A stretch of 64,000 nt of DNA. It comes from Metridium senile (Eukaryota; Cnidaria; Anthozoa; Actiniaria; Metridiidae). The translations under genes were made by a program, and so were the position numbers. The notes below the pieces were generated by a model, which made no database searches, was not told where the DNA came from, and saw nothing but the letters and a program-made list of their open reading frames with translations. The DNA lies in the NCBI GenBank assembly GCA_949775045.1, contig OX459098.1, forward strand, positions 14,803,207 through 14,867,206, written 5' to 3'. Below, one piece after another: positions 9,633 through 55,200 of the stretch; the stretch's first letter is position 1; every line of letters starts with the position of its first letter.

Positions 9633-10935
9633 CAGGATTAAAACATTGTGTTTTTATGAAAATGTTTTACATGTAATCAGTCAATGGGCTTTTTCACACG
9701 GTGGCCATGCCTAATCCCATGAGAGCAAAAACCTTTGTTTGCAACGTTCTTACTGCGGTTTTCCACTTTCTGCGAACCCAGACATTCCCACGGCTTATTG
9801 TGAAACACGTTTTTAACTGCCGTCAATCAAAATTAATTAGTCGGTTTTTAAATCCTTGATTGACGGCAGCTAAAAACGTATTTCACAACGAGCCGTTGAA
9901 ATGTCTGAGTTTGCAGAAAGTCGAAAACCGCAGTAAACACATGAAAGGGAGAGCAAAGGGACCCAGGGGATCCAAAACCTTTAGTTTTAACCAAAATGCC
10001 GGCCCCCTGCTAAAATCAAATCCAATAAACCAACTAAAGTGCAGGGAATCCCCCTTATTGTTTGAGACTGTTGCTCCCCCTTGAAATACTTGATATATAA
10101 ACATTGTTTTATGAAAACGATATACATGTTATCATGCAATACAAATAGACAAAGAAACTCAAGTACATTAAGGCCTGGGATAACAAGATGACTCACTAAA
10201 AACTAAAATATAACCTTTAACTGCCTTAATGTTCCTCGATAAATTTTATTTTTGGTACTATGATGGAACTCAACGACCTTAACTTTTCTATGGCCTTTTT
10301 TGGTAATTAGTGACGTCACAGGCTAGGTCACATGACTAAACATAAAAAGCTCTCTCCGGTGGTGGAGAAAGCTGCTGAAACAAAATTTTTGGCAACAAAA
10401 GATAGTTCTCACTAATAAATATATGATACTGTCTTAGCTGACGACCTTTGACTTTTAGGTAACGAGATAAATGGGCATATATGAAGTCACGTGACCTTTT
10501 TTGCATAAAAACACCTTAAAGCAGTTTACTTTTCCAACGAGCCAAGACACTGTTGAAAAGCAATGCAGAAGAGAAATAACTTTAAGTATTTACTTTTCCG
10601 ATACGTTTTGAACTCACTACCGGAGGAATATTTGAAAATTTGAATATCAAAAAGTCACGTGACCCACCATGTAATCAGTGGTTCTGCCCAAAAGCAACAC
10701 AAAAAGATCCCACCAAATGGAATCAAGGTTATCTGAAAGTTTTGTTGCCTTTTGGATTGTTTTCACGAAAAAATCGAAAATATTTCGTTTTATCTGAAAT
10801 TAGGCCTGTCCCCGGCCTTAATGTACTTGAGAAAGGGAATCCCTCCTTGAATTTACATCACCTTATTGTTAAAAACTGTTGCTCCCCCTTGAAATACTGG
10901 ATTAAAACATTGTTTTATGAAAACGTTTTACATGT
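9633..10935 (+). repeat. Three direct copies of a ~45-base unit
   Basis: Copies at 9633-9678, 10082-10134 and 10890-10935 share AACATTGTTTTATGAAAACG followed by a TTTTACATGTA or ATATACATGTT ending. The second and third are preceded by CTGTTGCTCCCCCTTGAAAT. They frame the hairpin at 9753-9938 and the 10140-10870 stretch and are probably ends of a decayed composite element. Confidence 0.6.
9753..9938. repeat. Hairpin with ~77-base arms
   Basis: Left arm TGCGGTTTTCCACTTTCTGC ... TTAACTGCCGTCAATCAA pairs with right arm TTGATTGACGGCAGC ... GCAGAAAGTCGAAAACCGCA. The loop is about 25 A/T-rich bases. Likely the folded form of a MITE. Confidence 0.8.
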
Positions 10936-10936
10936 A

Positions 10937-11097
10937 CAGTAAACCCCGTTAATCCGGCCACCGAAGGGACAGCCCAAAGTGGCCGTATTAACGGGGTGGC
11001 CGCATTGGTAAAATTTTATAGAAAATGTATGGGCATGCATTTCGTCGGGACCTAAAAATCTGGCCGCAATAACGGGGTGGCCGTATTAAGCGGGTTC
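10937..11097. mobile_element. TA-flanked MITE with ends CAGTAAACCCCGTTAAT
   Basis: Left CAGTAAACCCCGTTAATCCG is partly mirrored by CGTATTAAGCGGGTTCTC on the right, with TA before the left end. GTGGCCG..TTAACGGGGTGGCCG is reiterated inside. Its wording resembles the elements at 51610 and 51816 (GTGGCCGCTTAATAG). Confidence 0.6.
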
Positions 11098-11098
11098 T

Positions 11099-11303
11099 CC
11101 CTCTGTCCAAGTGGTTGAGGTGTCGGCGTACCTTTTGGGGTTGAAAATATTTCCTGGGCGTACCTTTTAGGGTCCATTGAGAGTTTTGGCTCAAAAATCA
11201 GTTGTAAGGGTCCCTTTACTCTGCTTTGTTTTTATCTGTGCGTACCTTTTAGGGGTCATTTTCAAAATCTCCGCCGATCACCCCTACCACTTGGACAAAG
11301 GGG
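11099..11303. mobile_element. Family W element with word GTACCTTTTAGGG
   Basis: Inverted ends around CTGTCCAAGTGG (11103) and CCACTTGGACAAAG (11288). The interior has GCGTACCTTTT.GGG at about 11125, 11158 and 11241. The same word in inverse (CCCTAAAAGGTACG) is found at 29480-29610. Confidence 0.7.
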
Positions 11304-11658
11304 TTACCTAACACTGACGACAAAAGCTTGAAAGCATGCACGCTTGAGGCTGTAATCAACCGCGAAGCACACGTTTTTGGAATAACCTCTCTAACGAGCT
11401 TTACATTCAGTTTGCGCATGCAGTTTTAGAAATATTTTCATCACAAGTGATTTTCAACTTGTGTGTTTCATTAGCTAGGTTTAACAATCCATCCATGTGA
11501 GCTCCAAATAGTGTGCGGACATTGGTTTGTTATCTTATGAATTGTTAATGAGTTGAGAACTGTTTAAAATAAGAAAATTACGACAAATCATAATTTAGTG
11601 GCCATTTTTCTTTTTCATTTCAAAGCTGACGCTTTTCTCAACCATGGCAGGTACGTCG

Positions 11659-11872
11659 TGACGAGGGATGTTTTCTCGTTATTGATCCCGATTTTTTACA
11701 CAAACGTTTGATCCCTGATCCCAAAAGCTGTCGTATTTTGATCCCTGATCCCAGAACATTTGTTGATCCCTAAATTTATTCATACGATCCCGATTCCTCT
11801 TTTGTGATGCCTGATTTCAGCCGATAGGGATTATGTGGTCCCTGATCCCACATCCCTCGTCATTAATATACC
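11659..11872. mobile_element. Second W element with word TGATCCCTGATCCC
   Basis: Ends TGACGAGGGATG and CATCCCTCGTCA. The interior repeats TGATCCC and GATCCCGAT at least eight times. Confidence 0.7.
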
Positions 11873-12037
11873 ACAGCAGTCCAGCCAATGAGATTGCATG
11901 CAGGATGTGTGTTAATAGATCACAAGTCGGCGGATACTGAATATTGGTGCATATGTTTTAATTTTTTCGTCCAACTAGAGCTATCTAGTAAAAAGTAGTA
12001 CAAAATATTGCAAGCTTTTTGTGTTCTAGCAATATCC

Positions 12038-12366
12038 AATTGTCCTATTTCATTATGACGTCACATCAAAACATTCTATTGTTCTAACGCTAAGGATCAT
12101 GGTCGCCAGTGGGGGACAGACTTATAACAACAATACAAGAATACACGATAAAATTGCATTTACAAGACGGATAGGAAAGAAATGACAACAAAATGCCATA
12201 AATATGAAAGTATAAAAATAGACACATAACATACATAAAAATTAGATTATTTGAAGCTCAATTTTCAAAGAGAAGGAAGATTTAGTTGAATTAAATTACC
12301 ATTGTTTTCGGCGATTCTATCCCACACTGTAAACACATCGTGACGTCATAATGAAATAGGGCAATT
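12038..12366. mobile_element. MITE whose inverted ends carry TGACGTCA
   Basis: Left AATTGTCCTATTTCATTATG then ACGTCACATC, right mirror CGTGACGTCATAATGAAATA then GGGCAATT. The arms are about 35 bases. The middle is unique A/T-rich sequence with no visible coding. Confidence 0.75.
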
Positions 12367-12584
12367 ACCTGTATAGATCCATGCTCACTTACCGGCATGC
12401 TTTGCGTTGTTGATTTTGATTTGAGTGTTATAATTCATTCGCAGTTAGTCGTATTACGAGAAAACAAATACAACAAAACGCTTAACAATTTAGTAAAATA
12501 TATAAACATGTGAGTGGCGATTTCCATGGTCAATAAATAAAATAAATAAATCACTTTTTTAACGTCTCAAATCTTCTAGCTGGA

Positions 12585-12840
12585 CACGTGTGCCCTACTA
12601 ATGGGGGAGACTCAGACACACTCTCACTACCTCAACGTTTAATTATTTTGCACACAATTCAGCTCACATGTTCATTTTTGCAGAGGGTAGGAAAACCGGA
12701 TAACACGGAGAAAAACCCTCGTGACATAGGAGAGAAGAACACATCAAACAAACTCGACTCACATATAATCCATGCCCGAGCCGGGACTCGAACCTGGAGC
12801 ACAGCTGCGAGAGGTTAACTCTCTCACCACAGGCCACCCT
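12585..12840 (-). mobile_element. SINE-A copy
   Basis: On the minus strand it begins GGGTGGCCTGTGGTGAGAGA and has a good Pol III B box (GGTTCGAGTCCCGG). It continues with GTTTGATGTGTTCTTCTCTC, CGAGGGTTTTTCTCC and GAGGTAGTGAGAGTGTG. It aligns head to tail with the copies at 30679 and 53876. Confidence 0.8.
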
Positions 12841-13118
12841 CGACGAAATTCAGTCGTTAATTTTAAGCACACACAAAAAATTAGACACAGCAACAAATCA
12901 TAGCAGTTTAAAACATTTATTATATATTGTAACAAAATATGCAAACTATGTATTTTATCAAGAACAGTAAAATGGATTTAAAGTCTCTATATGATAACTG
13001 GCTTGTCACTTAAAGGAACAAGGCCAGGGACGAAGTCTAGGTGGTGGTGTTTCTTCTGCTTGTAACGTCGTAGCCTATAACACAACGACTTGATTATAAA
13101 TTTTTGGAACAACCCTGA

Positions 13119-13377
13119 AGCCTGGTTTTCACTAGCAACGCAAGCGCAAACGCAAGCACAAGCGAAAACGAGACGTGAATAAGCGCAAGCGCAAACACAC
13201 TATTTACTAGTGTTACGCGCAAGCACAAGCCCAAACGCAAGAAAAAAGGAACTTTTTGATATCTTGCGCTTGCGGTTGCGTTATCACTGCGTCAAACGGT
13301 TTTCACGACGAAATAAGGTCTCTAGCGCTTGCGCTTGTGTTTGCGCGTGTGCTTGCGTCGCTAGTGAAAACTAGGCT
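13119..13377. mobile_element. Family A palindrome made of CAAGCGCAAACGCAAGC words
   Basis: Left AGCCTGGTTTTCACTAGCAA, right mirror GCTAGTGAAAACTAGGCT. The interior left half reiterates GCAAGCGCAAACGCAAGC and the right half its inverse. Flanks are TGA and TAA (one mismatch). Confidence 0.75.
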
Positions 13378-13380
13378 TAA

Positions 13381-13735
13381 AGGCGCGATTACACGCAATC
13401 AAACAATCAGTTTTTAGATATTTTTAGTACTTCTTTTAGTTAAGTCGCGGTTAATACACGGTGCAATTTTCTCTGCGACTTGTCTCGCAACGAGCAAGAA
13501 AATTGCGAGAAAAGTTGCAGAGTTCGTGGCTACACGGTGCAACGAAGACACAATCGTTGTCGTAGAAACGAATTATACTTTTCGCAACGATAGCTGCAAT
13601 TTGTCTCGCAATATTTTTTCAAATTACGCCGTAGGTTACACGCTGTAAGTTGCAGAGGAAATTGCACCGTGTAATCGCGCCTTTACTAAAAGAAGTACTA
13701 GGAATATCTGAAAACTGATTGTTTGATTGATTGAA
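13381..13735. mobile_element. Nested palindrome abutting the previous element
   Basis: AGGCGCGATTACACG (13381) mirrors CGTGTAATCGCGCCT (ending 13682). A second pair, CAATCAAACAATCAGTTTTT (13397) and AAAACTGATTGTTTGATTG (right copy ~13709), closes outside it. The interior is rich in TGCAA/TTGCA words (CTTGTCTCGCAACGAG). It starts at the TAA that ends the preceding element. Confidence 0.65.
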
Positions 13736-14058
13736 AGATTGTTTGATGGAATGTATTCTAAATTGATTGAATGTTTAATTGTTTGATTGGTTGACTGAAT
13801 GGTTAGGTGCTTTATTGTTTGATTGATTAATAAGCGAAACACATGTACGCCATTTCTAGAACAAGGCATGATGGGAAACTCAGTAAATCCCAAATTACTC
13901 TTTTGACGTTATATTCATCTGTACTAAAATACTTGAAGTTTTTAGAAAAAGAAAAACTGTTTTTGTTTGTTTGATTAATTGCTTTATTGATTGATTAATT
14001 GCTTCAATAATCGGTTGATTGTTCGATTGATGTATTGATTGATCAATAGTCTTTTTCA
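13710..14058. repeat. TTGATTGA-type microsatellite (two tracts)
   Basis: Degenerate tandem TTGATTGA/TTGTTTGATTGA runs at about 13715-13830 and 13955-14045. A similar tract lies at 24413-24522. Confidence 0.8.
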
Positions 14059-14297
14059 GGTCAAGGTTCGAGTTGCTACGCATAGCAAAACTATTATTTA
14101 TCATGCGCAGGAACGCGAACCTCGACTTGGAACTATTATTCATGGTCAATGGACGGAACTGTGAAACGGACTATTTGAGAAAATTGTCAATGATAATTGA
14201 TATGATTTGTAGACATATAGAAAGAACATGATGATCTTACCGCACACAAAAGGACTCGGATCAAAAAAATATGGATATTCTTAAAGTACATACTCAC

Positions 14298-25805
<11,508 letters not shown>

Positions 25806-27078
25806 TACAAGTCGTCTTCCGTCATTTCGCTCGCGTTCGTCGTCAATCCAAAGCTATAAATCCACGACCAAAATATATCTTGCGTTTTGTTATCAATAGT
25901 CCAAGCTTTCAAGCCATAGTTTAATTGTTATAATATTTAAATGAAGATATCTTTGACAGCAAAATGAAGATTCATTCCAAACACGACACTTCATTCCACC
26001 GTTGAATTATTATAACTACGTCGCTTAGGAGCCCGCGCTACTGCGGTTTCGCACTAAAATATTTGCGCCCGCGGTATCAAAATAGTTCTGCGGTTGACAT
26101 ACAATCAATCTCGAGCCCAGCGTCACGTCTGGCTTTTTGTCAGCGGTCTTATGGCGCCCGACATTAGACTCTGGGGGAACGGAATTTTCAGCTCCGATTT
26201 TGGAGTTCCGGTTTCTATTGCGCATGCTTAGTTAATATTATAATGATCTGTGGGATTGGGCATCCTGTGTTACTTAGTACGTTAATGACATTCAAAATAT
26301 TATTGACCTAGTAGCATTTTAAATATTTTCTAAGCCAAAATATAAACATTTTCCTCACTAATGAAACATTTAAAGTTTAGGAAGATTTTTTAACGGCCAT
26401 CAGGATTTATAATGATATAAAAACGCGTCTAAATCTTCTTCAATTCAGATCGCTTTAACCGTCGATTTATTTATAGTTTTCCAACGGTTATTAGTTTGCT
26501 TTCGTGGTACGATTGACCTTTAGTAAATAACTGGATGCCAGAGGTCTGAGGAGTGCCAAGGTTTAGAATAGTTTAAAGAAGTATTTTGTGTGTATTCTAA
26601 TTTTCTTCGCGACTCGATAATCATCGCTTAGTGGCGATACAATATCTTTTCGCTTCGCGACTCGTAAACGACAATATTTAATATTCTATCTAGTATTAAA
26701 GAACCGTTGACGTCGTATTGCATGTAATCGTAAAATTTACATTTTGAATGTACATTTGTTTACATGATGGACCAATCAGAGCTTTTACTTCGTCTGTTTC
26801 CGGTCTGACCATTGTATTTTCAAGGGCCAATCAGCATAAGCATAGAATTCCGGTCCCCCAGAGTCTTACGTTACTCGGCTGGCCAAGAGGAACGAAGGCT
26901 CGGGGTTCGAGATTGACATACAATTGGTCATGCGCGAACTTTTGATTAAAAATGAAAAAGGAAATTAATGTTTTTTTATGACAAAACTGCAAAAGTTTTC
27001 AAAGTAAAAAATAACCCTACTCCACCAATGTTGTGTATTAATGTGATAAAAAGTTAAAGGCAGTTTTTCACAAAGATC
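25806..27078. promoter_or_regulatory. Shared upstream region of divergent TTBK and ABCC10 genes
   Basis: 1273 bases separate the two start codons, so both promoters must lie here or overlap it. The ORF-free core has no TATA box that I would trust. A CCAATCAGA box sits at 26772-26780 and CCAATCAGC at 26827. Two inverted copies of a repeat (GACTCTGGGGGAACGGAATT at 26168 and AATTCCGGTCCCCCAGAGTC at 26847) fill part of it. Confidence 0.45.
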
Positions 27079-50255
<23,177 letters not shown>

Positions 50256-50303
50256 CAGAAATTATGGATTGGTAATTGTAGAGATATATATGCCAAGCTA
50301 TTA

Positions 50304-50483
50304 GGGATGGACCATTTAACTTTTGAGGGGCCGGCTGGAAGATTTGGCACATGCAGGAAATTTTTTTAACCCGCTGGCATGCACATGGAATTTATTTTTT
50401 TAGCAATGATTTGAGTGGTGATTTTGGCTTGCACAAATTTTTTTTTCAGCCCTTTGGCCGTGCAGGAAATTTTTTTGAAATGA
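50304..50483. mobile_element. Family W element with word TGCAGGAAATTTTTTT
   Basis: GGATGGACCATTTAACTTTT is loosely mirrored by AATTTTTTTGAAATGATCC. The interior repeats GCAGGAAATTTTTTT and GCACAAATTTTTTT. It lies within the ABCC10 3' region. Confidence 0.6.
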
Positions 50484-50489
50484 TCCATA

Positions 50490-50495
50490 AATAAA
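50490..50495 (+). promoter_or_regulatory. Candidate ABCC10 polyadenylation signal AATAAA
   Basis: The first canonical AATAAA after the ABCC10 stop (235 bases downstream), directly after the W element at 50304-50483. A T-rich stretch follows some way on. Confidence 0.5.
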
Positions 50496-50822
50496 ATATG
50501 TGTAAGGTTCTATATAGTGAAAAGTTCTGTGAAATATTAAGTCTAAATTAAACATGATACAAAAAACAAGCTGCTTTAATTTATTAAATGTTAATTAAAA
50601 AATGTTGAATTGCTTTTCTTTCCATACTGAATGTTGATAATACAAGTATTTCAAGTATTGTGTGTGCTCAGTCCTGTATTTTAAATATTACTTTTTCAAG
50701 TTTTGAATTTAATTTGTAACTTACTATATGTTATTACAAATGTATTGATATTACAATGTTGATCATTCATATCTGAGTAAAGAGAAACTATTTAATATAT
50801 TACTTTATAATTCCCTAGAGCT

Positions 50823-51430
50823 AGTAGAGCACTAACACTATATCCATGAAATAAAATAAAATTGCTATTGTGTGATAGTTCTTATTTAGTGACTATTAGT
50901 CACTATCAAAGCTAAAGACACCTAAAGTTGTAATGAGGTATTGTTTCCTTTTGTATTTGATGTTTCTGGTTGAGTGATACTGACTAAATGGTCACTAAAT
51001 AGAAACTATTAGTAAGGGTTAGATGATGAAAGCGAGTGTCCTATGGGATATGGAGTCTCGAGCACTAGATAGAAAGCGACGAGGGCGCAGCCCGAGTGGC
51101 CTTCTATATAATGCGGGAGACTCTATGTCCCATAGGACACAAGCATTCATTATCTAACTGTCTTAGAATATGACCATACCCACAAAGAATGGCTTACTAT
51201 ATAGTACTTGTAATGCATTGTGAACTTCTATATAGTATCTCACTGACGAGGTGGGCAAAACAATAAATAACAAAAGGCCTCGCCAGTGGAATACTATATT
51301 TAGATACTATGGGATATAGAATACTATAATACAGTCATCTGATTGGCTGAGTGGATGTGATCATTTTCTAAGTTACAGGTAGTAACTATTTTGTTTCTAT
51401 TTCATGGTTTTAGTGTTTTCACTCTAAAAG
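50823..51430. mobile_element. Family S MITE, copy 3, with inserted palindromes
   Basis: The left end AGTAGAGCACTAACACTATA then TCCATGAAATAAAATAAAAT mirrors TTCTATTTCATGGTTTTAGT then GTTTTCACTCTA near 51427. Normal S sequence runs to about 51010 and resumes at about 51385. Between them are palindromes at 51025-51172 (GTGTCCTATGGGATATGGAG mirrored by CTCTATGTCCCATAGGACAC) and 51190-51365, the latter with a TCTGATTGGCTG box. Confidence 0.65.
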
Positions 51431-51609
51431 GGTTTCTCATCATTAGTAGTTGTGCCTTCTCTTTGGGTCCCATTATTATTTGTCACTGAATGCATGCCAT
51501 CTGTAATGAAGATATGTATAGCTGTGAACAGTTAAGTGTATTCAGCAGTAACAAGAACACTTTATTTGTCATTCCATAATTTGGTCATCACAATTGATGA
51601 TGTGAGATA

Positions 51610-51780
51610 CAGTGGTACCCCTATTAAGCGGTCATTCCCGGGAATATCAAAGTGGCCGCTTAATAGAGTTGGCCGCAGAATAGAGTTATAGAATAGGTAT
51701 AGGAATAGATTTGGGACTTTCTATTATGGCCACCTAATAGAGGGCACTTAATGGGTGACCGCTTAATAGAGGTACCACTG
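51610..51780. mobile_element. MITE with ends CAGTGGTACCCCTATTAAGC
   Basis: Left end at 51610 after TA, mirrored by GCTTAATAGAGGTACCACTG at 51780. GTGGCCGCTTAATAGAG and GGAATAGATTTGGGACTT lie inside. Confidence 0.85.
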
Positions 51781-51815
51781 GCTGATTACCATTTAGATAT
51801 AAAGGAGAGGCAATA

Positions 51816-51971
51816 CAGTGGTACCTCTATTAAGCAGTCACCCTCTGAACTTTCCAAAGTGGCCGCTTCATATAGGTTGGCCACTGAATAGAGGTATAGG
51901 AATAGATTTGGGACTTGTGGCCACCTAAGAGGGTGATCGCTTAATGGTTTACCGCTTAATAGAGGTACCAT
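51816..51971. mobile_element. Second copy of the CAGTGGTACC MITE
   Basis: CAGTGGTACCTCTATTAAGC on the left. The right end GCTTAATAGAGGTACCATTA is slightly degraded. It shares GGAATAGATTTGGGACTT with its neighbour 35 bases away. Confidence 0.85.
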
Positions 51972-52073
51972 TAATTATATCAATGTGCAACATCAAACTA
52001 ATATTGATGATGTGAGACATTAATCTTCAACTTGAAAACGTTCTTGAAAGTGTTTGTATTATGGTGAGATTAC

Positions 52074-52226
52074 AGACTCGTACCCAGTCGCTTCTCTGTC
52101 TCTTTTTTACGGATCGCAGTGCATGGAGGGAAGACTGAATCCAGAAAGCGATTCTTTTCTTCCTCCTTCCCTTGACCCTTTGTGCACGCCCCGGAAAAAA
52201 GAAGAGTTACAAGTGGGTACGAGTCT
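52074..52226. mobile_element. MITE with ends AGACTCGTACCCA and an 11-bp target duplication
   Basis: AGACTCGTACCCAGTCGC mirrors GTGGGTACGAGTCT. GGTGAGATTAC flanks both sides (52063-52073, 52227-52237). It sits five bases past the oxygenase stop codon, in its 3' UTR. Confidence 0.85.
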
Positions 52227-52242
52227 GGTGAGATTACATCTA

Positions 52243-55200
52243 TTATGTTGCAGCATTGTATCCATTCGATAATCTTGCATGGACGTAGTCACTAGCTGTT
52301 ATGGCTGGATATTTATGTTGACCATCCAAGCACTCTATTTTGACATTACGGTCAGGATTGAAGAAGAAAACAGCAGAACAACGTGCTCTTTCTCTGATAG
52401 TTTCAGGGAGAACAACACGGTGATACTAAAAACAATTTATAAAATAACTATTAGAAACCACACATTCTGATATATTCATTTATTATGTTTGTCAAAATAT
52501 TTGTCCAATTGCAGGACTGTCAACTCTCCCGGGTAATCTGGGAGTCTCAAGGTTTTGGATCGTTTCTCCCGGTCTCAAGATTTCGGCGTCAAATCTCCCG
52601 GATAATCGGTAAAATTGATAAATTTGCTTAGAAAAGGCCTGATATATGTCCAAAGGCGTTTTTTTTGGTTTGGAACTTTTAAGACAAACAAAATGACGGA
52701 AATTCGGAAATTATTGAACAAAATGGCAGAAATTTTCGAATCATCGGCAATCTCCAGGTTTGAACAGGTCTGGGGTTGACAGCCCTGCAATGGTATCTTA
52801 TAAAAGAAATAGAATGCTTGATTATGAGAGATTTATTGCAGAGTTTATAAGGGAAACATAACAGGAAATTGATTTGGTCGCTTAGAGGAAGTGGTCATCC
52901 AGAGAGAGTCGACTACTTGTCTAGTATTATAAGTCATTGACAAACAATCAAAGGATTGTACTTACAGTTGATTTAAGTCTGTCAGAGGTCCATCTTTGCA
53001 TCAGATCGGCAATATTGACAATAACACCACCTTTGATTGGAGTAACACGGACATATTCACCATCAACATTCTGGACCTGATAGATGAAAGGAATAATAAA
53101 TATTCACTTGTAAGATATAGGGCTACATTGTATTTATATACAGCTATTTCAAAAAACGTTGAATACTGAATAGTGCATTCCAAGACCAAAGGGCATTGTG
53201 GGTCTCATTGATTCATAGTAAATAATACATATACAGCGAAAATTACCCCCTGTAACTAGCTTGTATATTGTTTTGAATGGAATGCACTAAGAATAAAATA
53301 ACTAATTATCATTTTTTTACTTTAAACAATATTACATGACCCAAAATGCATTTCAGTCTTTCAATGCACTATTCAGTATGCAGTATTCAGTATTCTACGT
53401 TTTTTGAAATAGCTGTGTATATATTATTATGTATTCCAAGTTTTCGGGTCACTGACCCAACATCAGGGAAATAATGTTAACAATGGTTACATTGATGTAT
53501 CCACAACAAACTAAAAATTGAAAACAATGACATGAAATATAATGGTTACAAAAACAAAATGTGCACACATCACAAATGGGATGTTTCTTCTTATAATAAC
53601 CTTCTCAACAGAGATTGTGGAAGAAACATTCCATCTGTTTATTTACCATTACCATATAAATTTAAAGAAGTAATAAATTGAACCACATTTTGTTCTTGTC
53701 ACTGTTAACATCCTTTTGCTGATGGTTGGTGACCAAAAGGGTCAGATAAGTGTGTTGAGAAAGTATATTCAACCCTGTATCTTAACTTTGTTCTGGATAT
53801 TATCCTTTGTCTTGACATCAACCTGACATTAGTGTTTCACAAAATGCTGAACTATAATGTTTTAGTTCACAAAATGGGTGGCATGGTTGGCCAAGTGGTG
53901 AGAACACTGGCCTTTCACCATTATGATCCGAGTTTAAGTCTAAGTTTTGGCACCGGTTTTTCACCATGTGAATTGAGATTGTTTGAAGTGTTGTTCTCTA
54001 CCATGCTATGAGGGTTTTTTCTCCGATTATTCTGTTTTGTTTTTTTATGTATGAAAGATATTTAATGTAGAGGTAGTGATTGTGAGTGCCAGCAGAAGAA
54101 TAACCACTATGTGGATCTGCTATGGAAAATATTATAATGACATTATTATTGTTATAAATTACTGCAATCATAACATACCTCTAAACCTCCACAGTCATCT
54201 TGAAATAATATAGAGATACCACCATAGTCTGTATGTTCACCACATCGTATCTGATCTTGTTTGATATCAAAGTCTTGACTCAGCTTGGGATAGTAGTTGA
54301 GTCTTAACTGGGTCTGGCCATTCTTTGTGCCCATCTTCTGGTAGCGTGGAGTAAATGTATCTGCATCCTTTATAGAACACAATGTTAGTTTTAATTCTTA
54401 TATATTTGTCATGTCTATGACGAGTGTTGTAAATCTTCATACAACACTATATAGAGAGGCCCTGTTAGAGGGGGGGGGGGGGGGGGGTCTGAATAATCCA
54501 TAATCCTGATTGTTCATAAATAAGTTCATAAATAATCGGTAATCCTAAATTGTAAATAATGATTCACCAAAAATAAATTACAAACGAGTAATCCTAAATC
54601 CTCAATTGGTCCTAAATGCTGCAAAAATAATCCATAATCCTTAAACTTTTGGGTCAATAATCCATATCCCTGCTCTAAAAAACCCTAATAATCCATAATC
54701 CTAAAACCCTAACAGGGCCTCTATAGTGTTGTATATCCTGATTTGCATAAGTTTTATCTTGGCAAGATTTACATTTATCATGAAAATTTCCTCTTCCTCA
54801 CCCTGATTGGAGCACATTAATTCTGGCCATATCAGTCAGGGCAGAAGTGAAACTGTACAGGGTCTAGTTAGTAAAGGGAACATTTCCTTACCATGTCCAA
54901 GCCTAGAGCAATGGCTGATAAAATCCTTAAACCAAGAGTCTTCAAGTGTTCATAAAATGCTGAAATTCTTGGTTTAAAGTCTGGTGATACGTCATCAGGC
55001 CATTTCTAGAAAAACAACATTGTAAATTATGACAACTGTTGGTGTAGACTAGCTGTTAGTGTAGACTAGCTGTTGGTGTAACTCACCAATTCTATGACAT
55101 AATAATCTATTACACAAAGTATGAAACCAGGCTATAATTACTAACATTACTGTAATTAATTATTATATAATTTTCAATGAAATACCTAGTATATTCCTCT

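Larger units (their letters stand above)
7561..14297. other. Repeat-rich intergenic region between convergent genes
   Basis: Apart from the lone exon-like stretch at 9005-9154, no coding exon could be supported on either strand. The region holds the MITEs, SINE, hairpins and microsatellites listed separately. An AATAAA-type signal occurs around 8268 (AAATAATAAATTT), about 700 bases past the Ena/VASP stop. Confidence 0.5.
50256..52242. other. Repeat-filled space between convergent ABCC10 and oxygenase genes
   Basis: No coding exon seen. Contents: W element, family S copy with inner palindromes, two CAGTGGTACC MITEs, and a small element just after the oxygenase stop. Confidence 0.6.

Noticed and set aside
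10640..10942. A 100-codon plus-strand frame
   Set aside because: It crosses repeat copies (direct unit at 10890) and contains no recognisable domain. The codon content looks like noncoding A/T-rich DNA.
26025..26225. A 66-codon basic frame in the shared intergenic region
   Set aside because: It overlaps a repeat with an inverted partner at 26847 and has no domain or splice support.
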